64,000 nucleotides of DNA from an uncultured Aliiroseovarius sp. (GTDB lineage Bacteria; Pseudomonadota; Alphaproteobacteria; Rhodobacterales; Rhodobacteraceae): assembly GCF_947492455.1 (NCBI RefSeq), contig NZ_CANLNB010000002.1, positions 372,001 through 436,000 on the forward strand. Direction: 5' to 3'. Made by a program: the position numbers and the translations under genes. Positions 24,736 to 35,083 of the stretch are shown here, piece by piece; the first letter of the stretch is position 1; each line of letters opens with the position of its first letter. The notes below the pieces were generated by a model. That model saw nothing but the letters and a program-made list of their open reading frames with translations, made no database searches and was not told the DNA's origin.

Positions 24736-26574
24736 ATGATTGTGCTGCTCACAAGGATTCTAGGTTTGAAAACGTTGACTTTCGCGCCGCTGTTGCGACG
24801 GGTTTGCCTGCCTCTTCTGCTGGCCTTTTTCGGGCAATCTGCGTGGGCGCTCGACACTGTCCAGATCACGGTTCTGGGCGATGACAGTGGCCTGAAAAAC
24901 GCGATCAAAGCCGCATCGCTTGTGCAGAACGCGAAACAGGACGGCGAAACCGACCCCCGCGACGTGATGGCCGCCGCGCTGGCCGAATATGGCCGCCTGA
25001 CGGAAGCGCTTTATGCCAACGGCTATTACGGCGGTGTGATCCGCATCCGTGTGGACGGGCGCGAGGCCGGACGCATTCCCGTGTTCAACCTGCCCGCCCA
25101 GATCAACACCATCGAGATCACCGTGGACCCCGGCGCGCCTTTCACCTTTGGCACCGCGCGCGTGGCCCCTTTAGCCCCGGGCACCAAACTGCCAGACGGG
25201 TTCCGCACCGGAGAACGCGCGGAAAGTACACAAATTCAGGCGGCGGCCGATGCCGCCCATCTGGCATGGCGGCAGGCGGGCCACCCCAAGGCCGATCTAA
25301 CGCGCCAAAGCATCACCGCAAATCATAACCGGCACACCCTGTCGGCGGACCTGCAGTTCTCACCCGGTCCAAAAGCCCGGTTCGGCCGCATGACCCAGAC
25401 GACGGACAGCGCCGTGCGGGCTGAACGGATCGCCCGGATCGCGGGCTTTCCAACTGGTGAAACCTACGCGCCCGAGGCGCTGGACAAGGTGGTGGGCCGC
25501 CTGCGCCGCACGGGGGCCTTTTCGTCGGTCTCGGTGACCGAGGCCAAGACCCTCAACCCAGATGACACTTTGGACGTTGGGCTTGCCTTGGCCAATGAAA
25601 AGCCGCGTCGCTTTGGCGTGGGGGCGGAGCTTTCCTCGCTCGAAGGCATCGGCCTGTCCGCCTATTGGATGCATCGGAACTTTCTGGGCGGGGCGGAACG
25701 CTTCCGTGTCGAAGGCGAGATCACAGGGATTGGCGGCCAGCATGGTGGCGTCGACTATCGCCTTGGTGCCCGGCTGGAACAGCCCGCGACGTTCGGCCCC
25801 GACACAACTGCGTTTGGCTATGTCAATGCCGCCTATGAAGACGAACCCGCCTATATCTCGCGCAGTGTCGATCTGGGGGCGGGGATGACCCGAATATTCT
25901 CGGACACATTGTCGGGCGAGATTGGTGTCGCGCTGCACTACTCGGACATCACCGATGTGTTCGGCGATCGTGACTTTTTCCAGCTGACCCTGCCAATTGG
26001 GCTGACCTGGGACCGGCGTAATGACCTGCTGGATGCTACATCCGGGACCTTCCTGCGCGCTGAGGTGACACCGTTCCTGTCCCTGAATGGCGGTGGCAGC
26101 GGGGCGCGTGCCTATGCCGATGCGCGCGCGTATCGCGGGCTGGGAACGGGCGGCCGCTTCGTGCTGGCGGGCCGGGTGCAAGCCGGTACAGTCTATTCCG
26201 ACGACGTACAGGACATTCCGCCGGAACACCTGTTCTTTTCAGGCGGCGGGAACTCGGTCCGCGGACAACCCTATCAGTCTTTGGGTATTCCCGAAGGCAT
26301 AAGCGGTCTGCGCGGTGGGCGGTCTTATCTGGCCGTCTCGACCGAACTGCGCGCGACGATCACCGACACCATCGGGCTGGTGGCCTTTGCCGATGCCGGT
26401 CACGTCAGCGATGACAGCCTGTTTGGGGGCGATGGTGACTGGCACGCAGGCGCCGGGCTTGGGCTGCGCTATAGGACCCCCATCGGCCCGCTGCGTTTGG
26501 ATGTGGCCGGGCCGATTTCCGGAGACACCGGCGATGGCGTACAAATCTATCTTGGGATTGGGCAGGCGTTCTGA
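24736..26574 (+). CDS. tamA: TamA, Omp85-family outer-membrane translocation protein
   Basis: 612 residues from the ATG at 24736, with a signal peptide ending near FGQSAWA-LD. Residues about 25-265 hold three POTRA-like repeats (LYANGYYGGVIRIRVDG; RIAGFPTGETYAPEALD), and the remainder is a 16-strand Omp85 barrel with the FFSGGGNSVRGQPYQSLG region that forms the conserved VRGF/Y element. With TamB it spans the envelope and helps insert some outer-membrane proteins or move phospholipids. The frame stays open well upstream but those residues lie inside the previous gene. Its TGA overlaps the tamB ATG (TGATG). Confidence 0.93.
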   Translation: MIVLLTRILGLKTLTFAPLLRRVCLPLLLAFFGQSAWALDTVQITVLGDDSGLKNAIKAASLVQNAKQDGETDPRDVMAAALAEYGRLTEALYANGYYGGVIRIRVDGREAGRIPVFNLPAQINTIEITVDPGAPFTFGTARVAPLAPGTKLPDGFRTGERAESTQIQAAADAAHLAWRQAGHPKADLTRQSITANHNRHTLSADLQFSPGPKARFGRMTQTTDSAVRAERIARIAGFPTGETYAPEALDKVVGRLRRTGAFSSVSVTEAKTLNPDDTLDVGLALANEKPRRFGVGAELSSLEGIGLSAYWMHRNFLGGAERFRVEGEITGIGGQHGGVDYRLGARLEQPATFGPDTTAFGYVNAAYEDEPAYISRSVDLGAGMTRIFSDTLSGEIGVALHYSDITDVFGDRDFFQLTLPIGLTWDRRNDLLDATSGTFLRAEVTPFLSLNGGGSGARAYADARAYRGLGTGGRFVLAGRVQAGTVYSDDVQDIPPEHLFFSGGGNSVRGQPYQSLGIPEGISGLRGGRSYLAVSTELRATITDTIGLVAFADAGHVSDDSLFGGDGDWHAGAGLGLRYRTPIGPLRLDVAGPISGDTGDGVQIYLGIGQAF

Positions 26575-29500
26575 TGATACTGCGTTTTCTTCTGGCCCTG
26601 ATTGCCGCGTTCACTCTCCCCCTCGCGGCCGTGTCGCAAGACGCGTCTCAGGATGACCGCGGCTATCTTCAGGCCTTCCTAGAGGACACTCTGTCGGACA
26701 CAGGGCGTGAGATCAAAATCGTCGGATTTCAGGGTGCGTTCAGCTCTCAGGCCACGGTCGACGAGATCACCATCGCGGATGGCGAAGGGATCTGGCTGTC
26801 CTTACGCGGACTGACCCTGACGTGGACCCGCAGCGCGCTATTGACTGGGAACGTAAAGATCGACGCGCTTGAGGCCGAGGAGATCACACTCTCACGCCGT
26901 CCAATCCCGGACCCCAGCCTCCCTGCCCCCGAGGCAACCGGTTTTGCCCTGCCCGAGCTGCCAGTCTCGCTGAACATTGGCAACATCCGCGCGGCGCGGT
27001 TCCATCTTGGCGAAGACGTGATCGGGCAAGCCGCCGAGATTTCGCTTCAAGGGTCTGCCGCGTTGGAAGCAGGTGCAGGAAATGCTGATCTGACCATTAC
27101 CCGGTTGGATGGGCCGAAAGGGTCGTTGGCGCTGAAGGGCGGCTATGACAACACTGATCGGATCCTGTCGCTGCTTCTGTCGCTTCAAGAGAATGCGGGC
27201 GGCATGGCCGCCACCCTGCTGGGCATTCCCGGCCAACCTGCCCTTGATCTGAAGCTCGACGGGACCGGCCCCCTGTCAGATTTCGACGCCCAGATCGCGC
27301 TGGCAACGGACGGCGCACCGCGGCTGACGGGTCATGTCCGCTTAACCGAAAGCCCTGTCACCTCTGCGCAGCCGGACACGCCCGAATTCGACCGCACATA
27401 TGCCCTAGAGCTGTCCGGAGATATCTCGCCCCTCCTCCATCCCGATTTCAAAACCTTCTTCGGGGATAATGTCGACGTCAGCGCGCAGGCGTCTCAGCTG
27501 TCTGATGGCACGACACGGATTGATACGCTGTCGATGCAATCTGAGGCTCTGAACGTCACCGGAAATGTGCAGCTGGCCCCAAGCGGCTGGCCCACGCGCA
27601 TTGCCCTGAATGGGCGTATCGCGTCGCCAGACGGTAGGCCCGTCCGCCTGCCCCTGTCTGGTCCACGCACGCTGCTGTCCTCTGCCGACCTGACCATCGC
27701 CTATGATGCCGCCACCGGAGACCTCTGGACCGCGCGCGCCAATCTTGCCGGCTTCACGCAGAGCAATCTGAGCATTGACGCGGCCACCTTGTCCGGGTCG
27801 GGGCAATTGCGCGCCGGTGTGGACGGGGGTGCGTCGCTGATCGACGGTGCCGTGCGGCTGGTCGCAAACTCCATTCAGCCGAAAGGCCCCGAGCTGGCGG
27901 CAGCCATCGGCACCGATCTGACCGGCGCGCTGCAGTTCAACTGGCAAAGCGATGACGTTCTGGCGATCTCAAACCTGACACTGGCAGGCAAGGACTACGA
28001 CCTGACGGGCGACGTAGCCCTGTCGGACTTCGCCAACGGCGTGGTCGCACGTAGCGATACGCTACGTCTAAACGCAGGTGATCTTTCGCGGTTCTCGGGC
28101 CTTGCAGGCACGCCTTTGTCGGGACGCGTGGTCATAGGTTTGGCTGGCGAAAGCAACCTTCTGGGCGGCGCTTTTGATCTGCGTCTTGCTGGGCGCGGTG
28201 CTGGGCTGGGCGTAAACCAACCGCAACTGGACGCAGTGATCGGTGGGCAGAGCACGCTCGCATTGCGCGCGGTGCGTAACACAACCGGCACCCAGATTGA
28301 GGGCTTGGAACTAAAGACCGAGAAGGCGCTGCTGACGGCCTCGGCCGATCTGACGAGCCGTGAATCGACGGCCGACATCTCGCTGCTCCTGCCCGATGCA
28401 AGCGCCGTCGACCCGAAGCTTCGCGGCCCGGCCCATCTGACCGCATCTGTGCTGCAAATTGGGACGGATCTGCGGGTTCAGACGGACTTCACTGGCCCCG
28501 GTGAGGCGACGCTGAACGGCACGACCCATGTGCGCTTTGCGGACGGAATCGCTGAGCAAATCGACGGCACATTGCGCGGAGACATCGTGCAGCTTGCCCC
28601 CTATAGCGGCTTGGCACAGCGCCCCCTGTCTGGCGGGCTGCAGTTTGACGTGGGTGGCCAACTACGCCCCGAAAGCGGCGACTTCACAATTGAGCTGAAC
28701 GCGATCGCCACATCCCTTGGCACTGGGATTGCACAAGCAGACGCTCTTTTAAGAGGTGAAAGCACCCTGTCTTTGGCGGCTCAGAGCGCAGGCGATGCAC
28801 CGGTGTCGCTAGACCACTTGACCCTGCGCAGTGACGCGCTGTCCCTGACGGCCAAGGGTACGCCTGCGGATCAGGGAACCCGCGTCACGTTCCAGTCGCG
28901 CCTAACGGATCTTGGCCTGATTGCCGACGGCATATCCGGCCCGGCCGAGGCACAGGGCAGTGCGGAACTGACAGGGGAAAGCTGGCGGGTTGCAGTAAAC
29001 GCCACTGGCCCCGCAGGCGTGAATGGGCGCGTGGACGGCACGCTCAGCGTGGATGGCACAGAGGCCGATCTGACCCTGTCTGGCACCGCGCCGCTTGCAC
29101 TGGCCAATCCGATGATCCGGCCCCGGCTGGCCACGGGCACCGCCAGCTATGACTTCGCCCTGCGCGGCCCACTGGACCTTGCGTCGCTTTCGGGCACGCT
29201 GACCACACAGGACGCGCGCGTGGCCCTGCCGCGTTTGAAACAAGCCATCGACATCAACAGCGGACAGGTCACCTTGGCGGGCGGGACCGCAACGCTGGAC
29301 ATCCAAAGCTCGGTCGCGGCGGGTGGTCGGATTGCAACATCGGGAACGATTGGCTTGGCCGCGCCGATGCAGGCCGATCTGTCGATCCTGCTGGATCAGC
29401 TGCGCCTGACGGACGGCGCCCTGTTCGAGACCACCGTGAATGGCAATGCCAATCTGCGCGGACCGCTACAGGGCGGAGCCACTTTGCGCGCCGAGATCGA

Positions 29501-30350
29501 CCTAGGACGCACGGAACTGCGCGTGCCAGAAACCGCCCCCGGCACCCTGCCCGTCATGGCGGGCCTGAAACATGTGGGCGAACCGGCGGCCGTGCGCCAG
29601 ACGCGGCAGTTCGCGGGACTTATCGTTGAGGCGAGCCCCACGACCACCGGACGCCCTTACCCGCTGGACATTACACTGAATGCGCCCGGGCAGGTCTTTG
29701 TCCGCGGACGGGGGCTGGATGCAGAACTGGGCGGATCGCTGCGCATCACGGGCACCAGTGCAAACGTCATTCCGCAGGGCGAGTTCACCCTGATCCGCGG
29801 GCGACTGGACATGCTAGGGAAGCGCCTGACCCTGACCGAGGGCGATGTGAGCCTGCAGGGTGATTTCAACGCCTATCTGCGCTTCCTGGCCGAAGCCCGC
29901 GCCGAAGATACGGACATCAGGATCGGCCTGACCGGCCCGGTCTCGGAGCCCGAAATCAGCTTTACCTCGTCCCCCGAGTTACCCGAGGACGAAGTTCTGG
30001 CGCGCCTGTTGTTCGGAAAAGACATCACCCAGATCTCGGCCATTCAGGCGCTCAGGCTGGCCGCTGCGGTCCGTACGCTGGCCGGCAAAGGCGGCGAAGG
30101 TGTGCTGGGCCGTCTGCGCGGCAGTTTCGCGCTGGATGATCTGGACGTGACCACGGATGAAACGGGGGCAGCCTCGGTTCGTGCGGGCAAATACATCTCG
30201 GAAAACATCTATACCGACGTCACGGTCGGCGCAGATGGTAAAGCCGAAGTGAATTTGAACCTGACCCTGTCCCCATCCCTGACCGCACGCGGCAGTTTGG
30301 GGTCGGATGGCGAAACGGGTGTAGGCGTTTACTTCGAACGCGATTATTAA
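26574..30350 (+). CDS. tamB: TamB, AsmA-like translocation and assembly module protein
   Basis: 1258 residues: an N-terminal signal anchor (LRFLLALIAAFTLPLAAVS) and a very long run of beta-rich AsmA/DUF490-type repeats with many TADLTL-like strands. The C-terminal DUF490 domain is clear from about 950: GQVFVRGRGLDAELGGSLRI, GRLDMLGKRLTLTEGDV, LLFGKDITQISAIQAL and the final GVGVYFERDY. The repeats form a periplasmic hydrophobic groove in related proteins. It partners the upstream TamA and is translationally coupled to it. Confidence 0.95.
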   Translation: MILRFLLALIAAFTLPLAAVSQDASQDDRGYLQAFLEDTLSDTGREIKIVGFQGAFSSQATVDEITIADGEGIWLSLRGLTLTWTRSALLTGNVKIDALEAEEITLSRRPIPDPSLPAPEATGFALPELPVSLNIGNIRAARFHLGEDVIGQAAEISLQGSAALEAGAGNADLTITRLDGPKGSLALKGGYDNTDRILSLLLSLQENAGGMAATLLGIPGQPALDLKLDGTGPLSDFDAQIALATDGAPRLTGHVRLTESPVTSAQPDTPEFDRTYALELSGDISPLLHPDFKTFFGDNVDVSAQASQLSDGTTRIDTLSMQSEALNVTGNVQLAPSGWPTRIALNGRIASPDGRPVRLPLSGPRTLLSSADLTIAYDAATGDLWTARANLAGFTQSNLSIDAATLSGSGQLRAGVDGGASLIDGAVRLVANSIQPKGPELAAAIGTDLTGALQFNWQSDDVLAISNLTLAGKDYDLTGDVALSDFANGVVARSDTLRLNAGDLSRFSGLAGTPLSGRVVIGLAGESNLLGGAFDLRLAGRGAGLGVNQPQLDAVIGGQSTLALRAVRNTTGTQIEGLELKTEKALLTASADLTSRESTADISLLLPDASAVDPKLRGPAHLTASVLQIGTDLRVQTDFTGPGEATLNGTTHVRFADGIAEQIDGTLRGDIVQLAPYSGLAQRPLSGGLQFDVGGQLRPESGDFTIELNAIATSLGTGIAQADALLRGESTLSLAAQSAGDAPVSLDHLTLRSDALSLTAKGTPADQGTRVTFQSRLTDLGLIADGISGPAEAQGSAELTGESWRVAVNATGPAGVNGRVDGTLSVDGTEADLTLSGTAPLALANPMIRPRLATGTASYDFALRGPLDLASLSGTLTTQDARVALPRLKQAIDINSGQVTLAGGTATLDIQSSVAAGGRIATSGTIGLAAPMQADLSILLDQLRLTDGALFETTVNGNANLRGPLQGGATLRAEIDLGRTELRVPETAPGTLPVMAGLKHVGEPAAVRQTRQFAGLIVEASPTTTGRPYPLDITLNAPGQVFVRGRGLDAELGGSLRITGTSANVIPQGEFTLIRGRLDMLGKRLTLTEGDVSLQGDFNAYLRFLAEARAEDTDIRIGLTGPVSEPEISFTSSPELPEDEVLARLLFGKDITQISAIQALRLAAAVRTLAGKGGEGVLGRLRGSFALDDLDVTTDETGAASVRAGKYISENIYTDVTVGADGKAEVNLNLTLSPSLTARGSLGSDGETGVGVYFERDY

Positions 30351-30599
30351 CCGATATTTTTACGTTTTTTCTGTGGGTTACGACGCGATCTTGCGATCCA
30401 CACCATGGCTGTACCGTGTTTTTTGCCCGCGGTTCACATGTCGCAGCTCAGCCACACCTTTTCACTTTGGAAACAATTTGTGTTCATATTTTTACGATTA
30501 TTGCGCGACGATATGTTAACATGTGAAGGCCGAAAGGCTCCTGTGGGGAAACTTGTGCGTCCAATTCGTGGCGCGTCTAATGAGTAGTGGAGCAAGGAT

Positions 30600-30749
30600 A
30601 TGGCTAGGGAAAAAACCGAAGAAAAGCATAAACCACCGTCTGGCGGCACGCGTTACGTGCATGTCAAGGCACCGCCCAAGCGGGATCGCACCCGCACGGA
30701 CGAGCCGAAAGAGCCGACGGTTCTATTTACCGATTGGGCCAGCATTTAA
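30600..30749 (+). CDS. Small basic protein, 49 residues (hypothetical)
   Basis: Start ATG at 30600 with GGAGCAAGG 4-5 bp upstream. The protein is hydrophilic and very basic in the middle (KAPPKRDRTRTDEP) with a hydrophobic, aromatic end (VLFTDWASI). No signal peptide, helix or motif that I recognise. Its leader has ATGTTAACAT (30513-30522) and a small GCC-GAAA-GGC hairpin. Codon use looks coding. An overlapping longer frame (30523-30879) has worse codon use and no ribosome site. Possibly a conserved Rhodobacterales orphan. Confidence 0.55.
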   Translation: MAREKTEEKHKPPSGGTRYVHVKAPPKRDRTRTDEPKEPTVLFTDWASI

Positions 30750-30901
30750 AGCGTTTCTGGTTCACGCAATTTCAAGACGCATCGCTTTTCGCGTTCGACC
30801 AAAGGGAGAGGCAGCGAAGAAGCGATCCAAATGGAGCCAGATGCGCTTATTTGGGCTTGATACGGGTTTAAGATTTTAACTGTACCGACTAACCTCGGCA
30901 C

Positions 30902-31237
30902 ATGAGCGATCCTGTATCATCCATTTGAAATCTCGGAGAAGTCTCGGACGCGGTCTATGCCCGCGCAGGCATCCATACGGCCGAAGAGCTCCGCACCCTC
31001 GGCCCAGACGAGGCCTATCGCCGCCTATTAGCCACAGGCTCCCGCCCCCACTTCATTGCTTACTACGCCATGGTCATGGGCCTTCAGGGCCGCCCTTGGA
31101 ACGACTGCAAGGGCAAGGAAAAAGACGCCCTGCGCGCGCGGTTTGATGCGTTGAAGGTCGAGGCTGCGGCAAAGGCGTCCCCCGAAGACAAAATGGAAGC
31201 GATCTTGGATGAGATTGGCATTCGCCAATCATCATAG
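30902..31237 (+). pseudogene. TfoX C-terminal-domain protein interrupted by an in-frame TGA
   Basis: From the ATG at 30902 the frame reads MSDPVSSI, then TGA at codon 9, then NLGEVSDAVYARAGIHTAEELR and on to GIRQSS at 31237. The part after the stop is a full TfoX C-terminal domain (HFIAYYAMVMGLQGRPWNDCKGKEKDALRARFDAL). Relatives have SIRNLG at this point, so one C-to-T change of CGA to TGA explains the stop. No ATG, GTG or TTG follows the stop until well inside the domain. Either a recent nonsense mutation, a base-call error, or read-through; if the TGA is an error the gene is intact, 111 residues. Confidence 0.8.
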
Positions 31238-31245
31238 CGTTCGGT

Positions 31246-31320
31246 GGCTCACGGTGTGAGCCTGAGGGGCGCTGCCCCTCGGCCTACGGCCTCACCCCGA
31301 GGTATTTTTGGCAAGAGGAA
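31246..31320 (+). repeat. Dispersed triple-hairpin repeat, copy B
   Basis: Stem 1 GGCTCAC/GTGAGCC (loop GGT), stem 2 GAGGGGC/GCCCCTC (loop GCT), stem 3 GGCC/GGCC (loop TAC), then CTCACCCCGAGGTATTTTTG and GCAAGAGGAA. It lies between the convergent tfoX-like gene and ndk. Nearly identical to copy C at 35084-35159; the differences fall mainly in the first loop. Confidence 0.88.
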
Positions 31321-31377
31321 ATAAGAAATGCCGCCCGAGTTTCCCCGAGCGGCCTTTTCGTCTTCTAGAAAAGTGGC

Positions 31378-31800
31378 TTACCCGACCAGTTCGAGGCCCG
31401 AGAAGAAGAATGCGATTTCTTCTGCTGCGGTTTCCGGAGCGTCCGAACCGTGAACCGAGTTTTCACCGATCGACAGGGCGAACTCTTTACGGATGGTGCC
31501 TTCTGCGGCTTCTGCCGGGTTGGTTGCGCCCATAACTTCGCGGTTTTTCGCGATGGCGTCTTCACCTTCCAGAACCTGAACAACGATCGGCTCCGAGATC
31601 ATGAACTCGCACAGTTCGCCAAAGAAGGGGCGTTCAGCGTGTACACCGTAGAACTGCTGAGCTTGGGCCAGGGTCAGTTGGATGCGCTTCGACGCAACGA
31701 TACGCAGGCCAGCTTCTTCGAACTTGGCGATGATTTGGCCAGTCAGGTCACGCTTGGTTGCGTCGGGTTTGATGATCGAGAAAGTGCGTTGGATAGCCAT
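31378..31800 (-). CDS. ndk: Nucleoside diphosphate kinase
   Basis: 140 residues, full length. [13 protein letters not shown] at the N terminus and the active-site His in [12 protein letters not shown] (about residue 117) identify it. It transfers the gamma phosphate from ATP to other NDPs. The ATG at 31800 gives the standard [13 protein letters not shown]; a longer open frame upstream is not coding. Monocistronic; divergent from the ABC-F gene. Confidence 0.97.
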   Translation of the reverse strand: MAIQRTFSIIKPDATKRDLTGQIIAKFEEAGLRIVASKRIQLTLAQAQQFYGVHAERPFFGELCEFMISEPIVVQVLEGEDAIAKNREVMGATNPAEAAEGTIRKEFALSIGENSVHGSDAPETAAEEIAFFFSGLELVG

Positions 31801-31932
31801 GATGGTCTCTCTTTTTCGGTTGGGCGCGCGGAACGCTACCGGGCGCGATGTGATTTGCGGCCCCCGTAGCATGGCGCGCGTGTTTTGAAAAGCCGCGATT
31901 GACGGGCGCGGATGGGTAAGGCACATGGAACC

Positions 31933-33798
31933 ATGCTGAGGATTTCTGACATCACCTATGCCGTTGAAGGCCGCCCGCTTTTTGAAGGGGCGTCGGCCAC
32001 CATTCCAGACGGCCACAAGATCGGCCTTGTTGGGCGCAATGGCACCGGCAAGACCACGTTGTTTCGCCTGATCCGAGGCGAGCTGTCGCTGGAATCAGGT
32101 GACATTTCCGTGCCTAAAGGTGCGCGGATTGGCGGGGTGGCGCAGGAAGTTCCGGCCTCGCAGACATCCTTGTTGGACACGGTGCTGGAAGCGGACACCG
32201 AACGCGCGGCCTTGTTGGCCGAGGCCGACACCGCCACCGACCCCATCCGCATTGCCGAAATCCAGACCCGTCTGGCCGATATTGATGCGTGGAGCGCGGA
32301 GGCGCGCGCCGCCTCGATCCTGAAGGGCTTAGGGTTCGACGATCACCAGCACACCCTGCCCTGCGCTGATTTCTCGGGCGGCTGGCGGATGCGCGTGGCG
32401 CTGGCGGCCGTGCTGTTTGCCCAGCCTGATCTTCTGCTGCTCGACGAACCGACCAACTATCTGGACTTGGAAGGTGCGCTCTGGCTTGAGCAATATCTGA
32501 CAAAGTATCCGCACACCGTGATCGTGATCAGCCACGACCGCGGGCTGCTTAATCGCTCGGTCAGCGGCATTCTGCATTTGGAAGACCGCAAGCTGACGCT
32601 CTATCAGGGCCCTTATGACACGTTCGCGGAAACCCGCGCGGCCCGTCTGGCGGTGGCAGAATCGGAGAACAAGAAGGTCGAGGCCCGCCGCGCCCATCTG
32701 CAAAGCTTTGTGGATCGCTTTCGCTATAAGGCCTCCAAGGCGGTTCAGGCACAGTCGCGTCTTAAGATGATTGAGAAGCTAAAGACGATCACGACCCCGC
32801 AGGAGGCCGCGCTGAAGGCGTTCTCGTTCCCAGAACCCGAGGAGCTGTCGCCCCCCATCATCAACATGGAAGGCGCCGCCACGGGCTATGGCGAGGTCGA
32901 GATCCTGTCGCGCATGACCCTGCGCATCGATCAGGATGACCGCATTGCGCTTCTGGGCAAGAACGGTCAGGGAAAGTCTACGCTTTCCAAACTGTTATCA
33001 GACAGACTTGACCTGATGTCTGGCCGCATGACCAAGTCATCGAAGCTGCGGATCGGCTATTTCGCGCAGCACCAGATGGATGAGCTGTACCCTGATGAGA
33101 CCCCGATTGATCACCTGCGCCGCCTGCGCCCGGATGAACTTCCGGGCAAACACCGCGCGCGGCTCTCGGGCTTTGGGCTGGGCGCAGATCAGGCAGAGAC
33201 CGAGGTTCGGCGGCTGTCAGGCGGCCAAAAGGCACGCCTGACGCTTTTACTGGCGACGCTCGACGCCCCGCATCTGCTGATCCTCGACGAACCGACCAAC
33301 CATTTGGACATCGAAAGCCGCGAAGCGCTGGTCGAGGCGCTGACCGCCTATACCGGTGCGGTCATTCTGGTCAGCCACGACATGCATCTACTGAGCCTTG
33401 TGGCGGATCGTCTATGGCTGGTGAAGGACGGGCGTGTAGCACCCTTTGAGGGCGACTTGGAAGACTACCGCAAGTTGCTGCTAACCGACGATCGCGCCGA
33501 GCAGGCCGCGAAAAAGCAAGAGGCCCGCAAGGAAAACGCCAAGGCAAAACGCGCAGATCGCGACACGGTCCTTGCCTTGCGGTCCGAGCTACGCAAGGCC
33601 GAAGCCCGGGTCGAGAAACTGGAAGACATGCGCGAAAAACTGGACGCGAAGCTCGCCGATCCGGCTTTGTATGAGGCGGGAAATTCGGATGATATCGCGG
33701 TCTGGCAAAAGAAACATGCCGAGGTGATGGAGGCCATTGAACGGGCCGAAAACCTGTGGATGGAAGCGCAAGATAACCTTGAAAAAGCAGAGGCTTAA
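31933..33798 (+). CDS. ABC-F family ATPase (Uup/EttA-like)
   Basis: About 621 residues with two ABC domains and no membrane segment. Walker [11 protein letters not shown] and [10 protein letters not shown]. Signatures: SGGWRMR and SGGQKARL. Walker [13 protein letters not shown] and [13 protein letters not shown] linker of the P-site-tRNA-interaction type lies between them and a coiled coil follows at about 545-615. ABC-F proteins act on the ribosome; which one this is cannot be set by eye, though the C-terminal coiled coil recalls Uup. The start at 31933 is the second ATG; an ATG at 31912 is possible. Two bases separate it from marC. Confidence 0.9.
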   Translation: MLRISDITYAVEGRPLFEGASATIPDGHKIGLVGRNGTGKTTLFRLIRGELSLESGDISVPKGARIGGVAQEVPASQTSLLDTVLEADTERAALLAEADTATDPIRIAEIQTRLADIDAWSAEARAASILKGLGFDDHQHTLPCADFSGGWRMRVALAAVLFAQPDLLLLDEPTNYLDLEGALWLEQYLTKYPHTVIVISHDRGLLNRSVSGILHLEDRKLTLYQGPYDTFAETRAARLAVAESENKKVEARRAHLQSFVDRFRYKASKAVQAQSRLKMIEKLKTITTPQEAALKAFSFPEPEELSPPIINMEGAATGYGEVEILSRMTLRIDQDDRIALLGKNGQGKSTLSKLLSDRLDLMSGRMTKSSKLRIGYFAQHQMDELYPDETPIDHLRRLRPDELPGKHRARLSGFGLGADQAETEVRRLSGGQKARLTLLLATLDAPHLLILDEPTNHLDIESREALVEALTAYTGAVILVSHDMHLLSLVADRLWLVKDGRVAPFEGDLEDYRKLLLTDDRAEQAAKKQEARKENAKAKRADRDTVLALRSELRKAEARVEKLEDMREKLDAKLADPALYEAGNSDDIAVWQKKHAEVMEAIERAENLWMEAQDNLEKAEA

Positions 33799-33800
33799 AG

Positions 33801-34421
33801 ATGGACTTTGATCTATTCGTTCCGTCCTTCGTGACCCTGTTCGTCGTGATGGATCCCATCGGCATTTCGCCGTTGTTCATGGCGTTGACACAAGGGATGA
33901 GTGCTGCCAAACGCCGGGCCGTCGCGATCCGTGCCTGCCTGATCGCGGGTGTGCTTCTGACCCTCTTTGCCTTCCTTGGCGAGGGCGTGCTGGGCTTTCT
34001 TGGCATCTCGATGCCGGCCTTCCGCATCGCGGGCGGGATCCTGCTCTTGCTGACCGCGCTCGACATGCTGTTTGAACGCCGCACGCAGCGCCGGAAAGAT
34101 CAGTCGGAAGAGGCGGAAAGCGACGACGACCCGTCCGTCTTTCCGCTGGCCATGCCGCTGATCGCCGGTCCCGGCTCGATCGCCACGGTGATCCTGCTGG
34201 CGGGCCAAGGCGACGGTTTGGCGGGCGTTGGGCTGGCTCTGGTCGTGATGTCGCTGGTTCTGGTCATCGCCTTCGTCCTGTTCAACGCGGCCCCGCTGCT
34301 GGAACGCCTGCTGCGCGAGACCGGGATCAAAGTCGTCACCCGCCTTCTGGGCATGTTGTTGGCTGCTTTGGCGGTGCAATTCGTGCTAGAAGGGCTGCGC
34401 GATTTCGGACTTATGGGATAA
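33801..34421 (+). CDS. MarC family integral membrane protein
   Basis: 206 residues with six predicted transmembrane helices. LFVVMDPIGISPLFMALTQG near the N terminus and FPLAMPLIAGPGSIATVIL in the middle are MarC hallmarks. A charged loop (RRTQRRKDQSEEAESDDD) links helices 3 and 4. Despite the old name, a role in multiple antibiotic resistance was not upheld for E. coli MarC; the function is unknown. It follows the ABC-F gene by 2 bp and is probably co-transcribed. Confidence 0.9.
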   Translation: MDFDLFVPSFVTLFVVMDPIGISPLFMALTQGMSAAKRRAVAIRACLIAGVLLTLFAFLGEGVLGFLGISMPAFRIAGGILLLLTALDMLFERRTQRRKDQSEEAESDDDPSVFPLAMPLIAGPGSIATVILLAGQGDGLAGVGLALVVMSLVLVIAFVLFNAAPLLERLLRETGIKVVTRLLGMLLAALAVQFVLEGLRDFGLMG

Positions 34422-34475
34422 CACGCGGCATGCTGACCCGGTGACATTCCCGCTGGGCGTTCCTATATCGGACCT

Positions 34476-35057
34476 ATGACCGGAGACGATATCGCCAGAC
34501 TTGCCTATCTTGCCCTGCTGCTGACCGCCGTGGGTGGCTATTTCGTTGCCGAAAGCCGCGCCAATCTGGGACAAAACCTGCGTTATGCGCTGATCTGGGC
34601 GCTGATTTTTGTGGGCGCTCTGGCGGGGGTCGGGCTGTGGAATGATATTCGCGACGACATCTCTCCGCGCCAAGGCGTCATTCAGGACACGGGCGAAATC
34701 GTGTTGCCACGCGCATACGACGGACATTTCTATGCGACGCTCAGGATGAACGGGCAACCCGTTGATTTTATAGTTGATACCGGGGCCAGCAACATCGTCC
34801 TAACGACAGAGGACGCCGCCCGTATTGGCGTCGAAATGAACGCCTTGCGCTTCTATGGCCGCGCGATGAGCGCCAATGGCGAGGTCCGCACGGCCCCCGC
34901 CCGCATCGCCAATGTCGAACTTCTGGGTGTTCAGGATTTCGGGGTCGAGGTCTGGGTGAACGAGGGCGAGATGCCGCGGTCTCTTCTGGGCAACGATTAT
35001 CTGCAACGGTTTGAGAAGATCGAAATCAGCCGCGATCAATTGGTGCTGACACGCTAA
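34476..35057 (+). CDS. Membrane-anchored retropepsin-like aspartic protease (TIGR02281 family)
   Basis: 193 residues. Two hydrophobic segments at the N terminus (about 5-22 and 30-51) anchor a single-lobe aspartic protease domain. The active-site motif is FIVDTGASNIVLT (about residue 98), and SLLGNDYLQRFEKIEI closes the domain. Proteins of this type would dimerise as retroviral proteases do. Target unknown; the domain faces the periplasm if the helices are arranged as expected. Last gene before repeat copy C. Confidence 0.88.
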   Translation: MTGDDIARLAYLALLLTAVGGYFVAESRANLGQNLRYALIWALIFVGALAGVGLWNDIRDDISPRQGVIQDTGEIVLPRAYDGHFYATLRMNGQPVDFIVDTGASNIVLTTEDAARIGVEMNALRFYGRAMSANGEVRTAPARIANVELLGVQDFGVEVWVNEGEMPRSLLGNDYLQRFEKIEISRDQLVLTR

Positions 35058-35083
35058 CATCCGTCGTCGGCCATGCTTTCGGT

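Noticed and set aside
30523-30879. A 118-codon frame overlapping the 49-residue gene
   Set aside because: No ribosome site, no recognisable features; the 49-residue frame has better codon use and a good start context.
34476-35057. Retroelement origin of the retropepsin-like protease
   Set aside because: It matches a bacterial membrane-anchored family and lies in a normal operon-like setting without reverse transcriptase or repeats.
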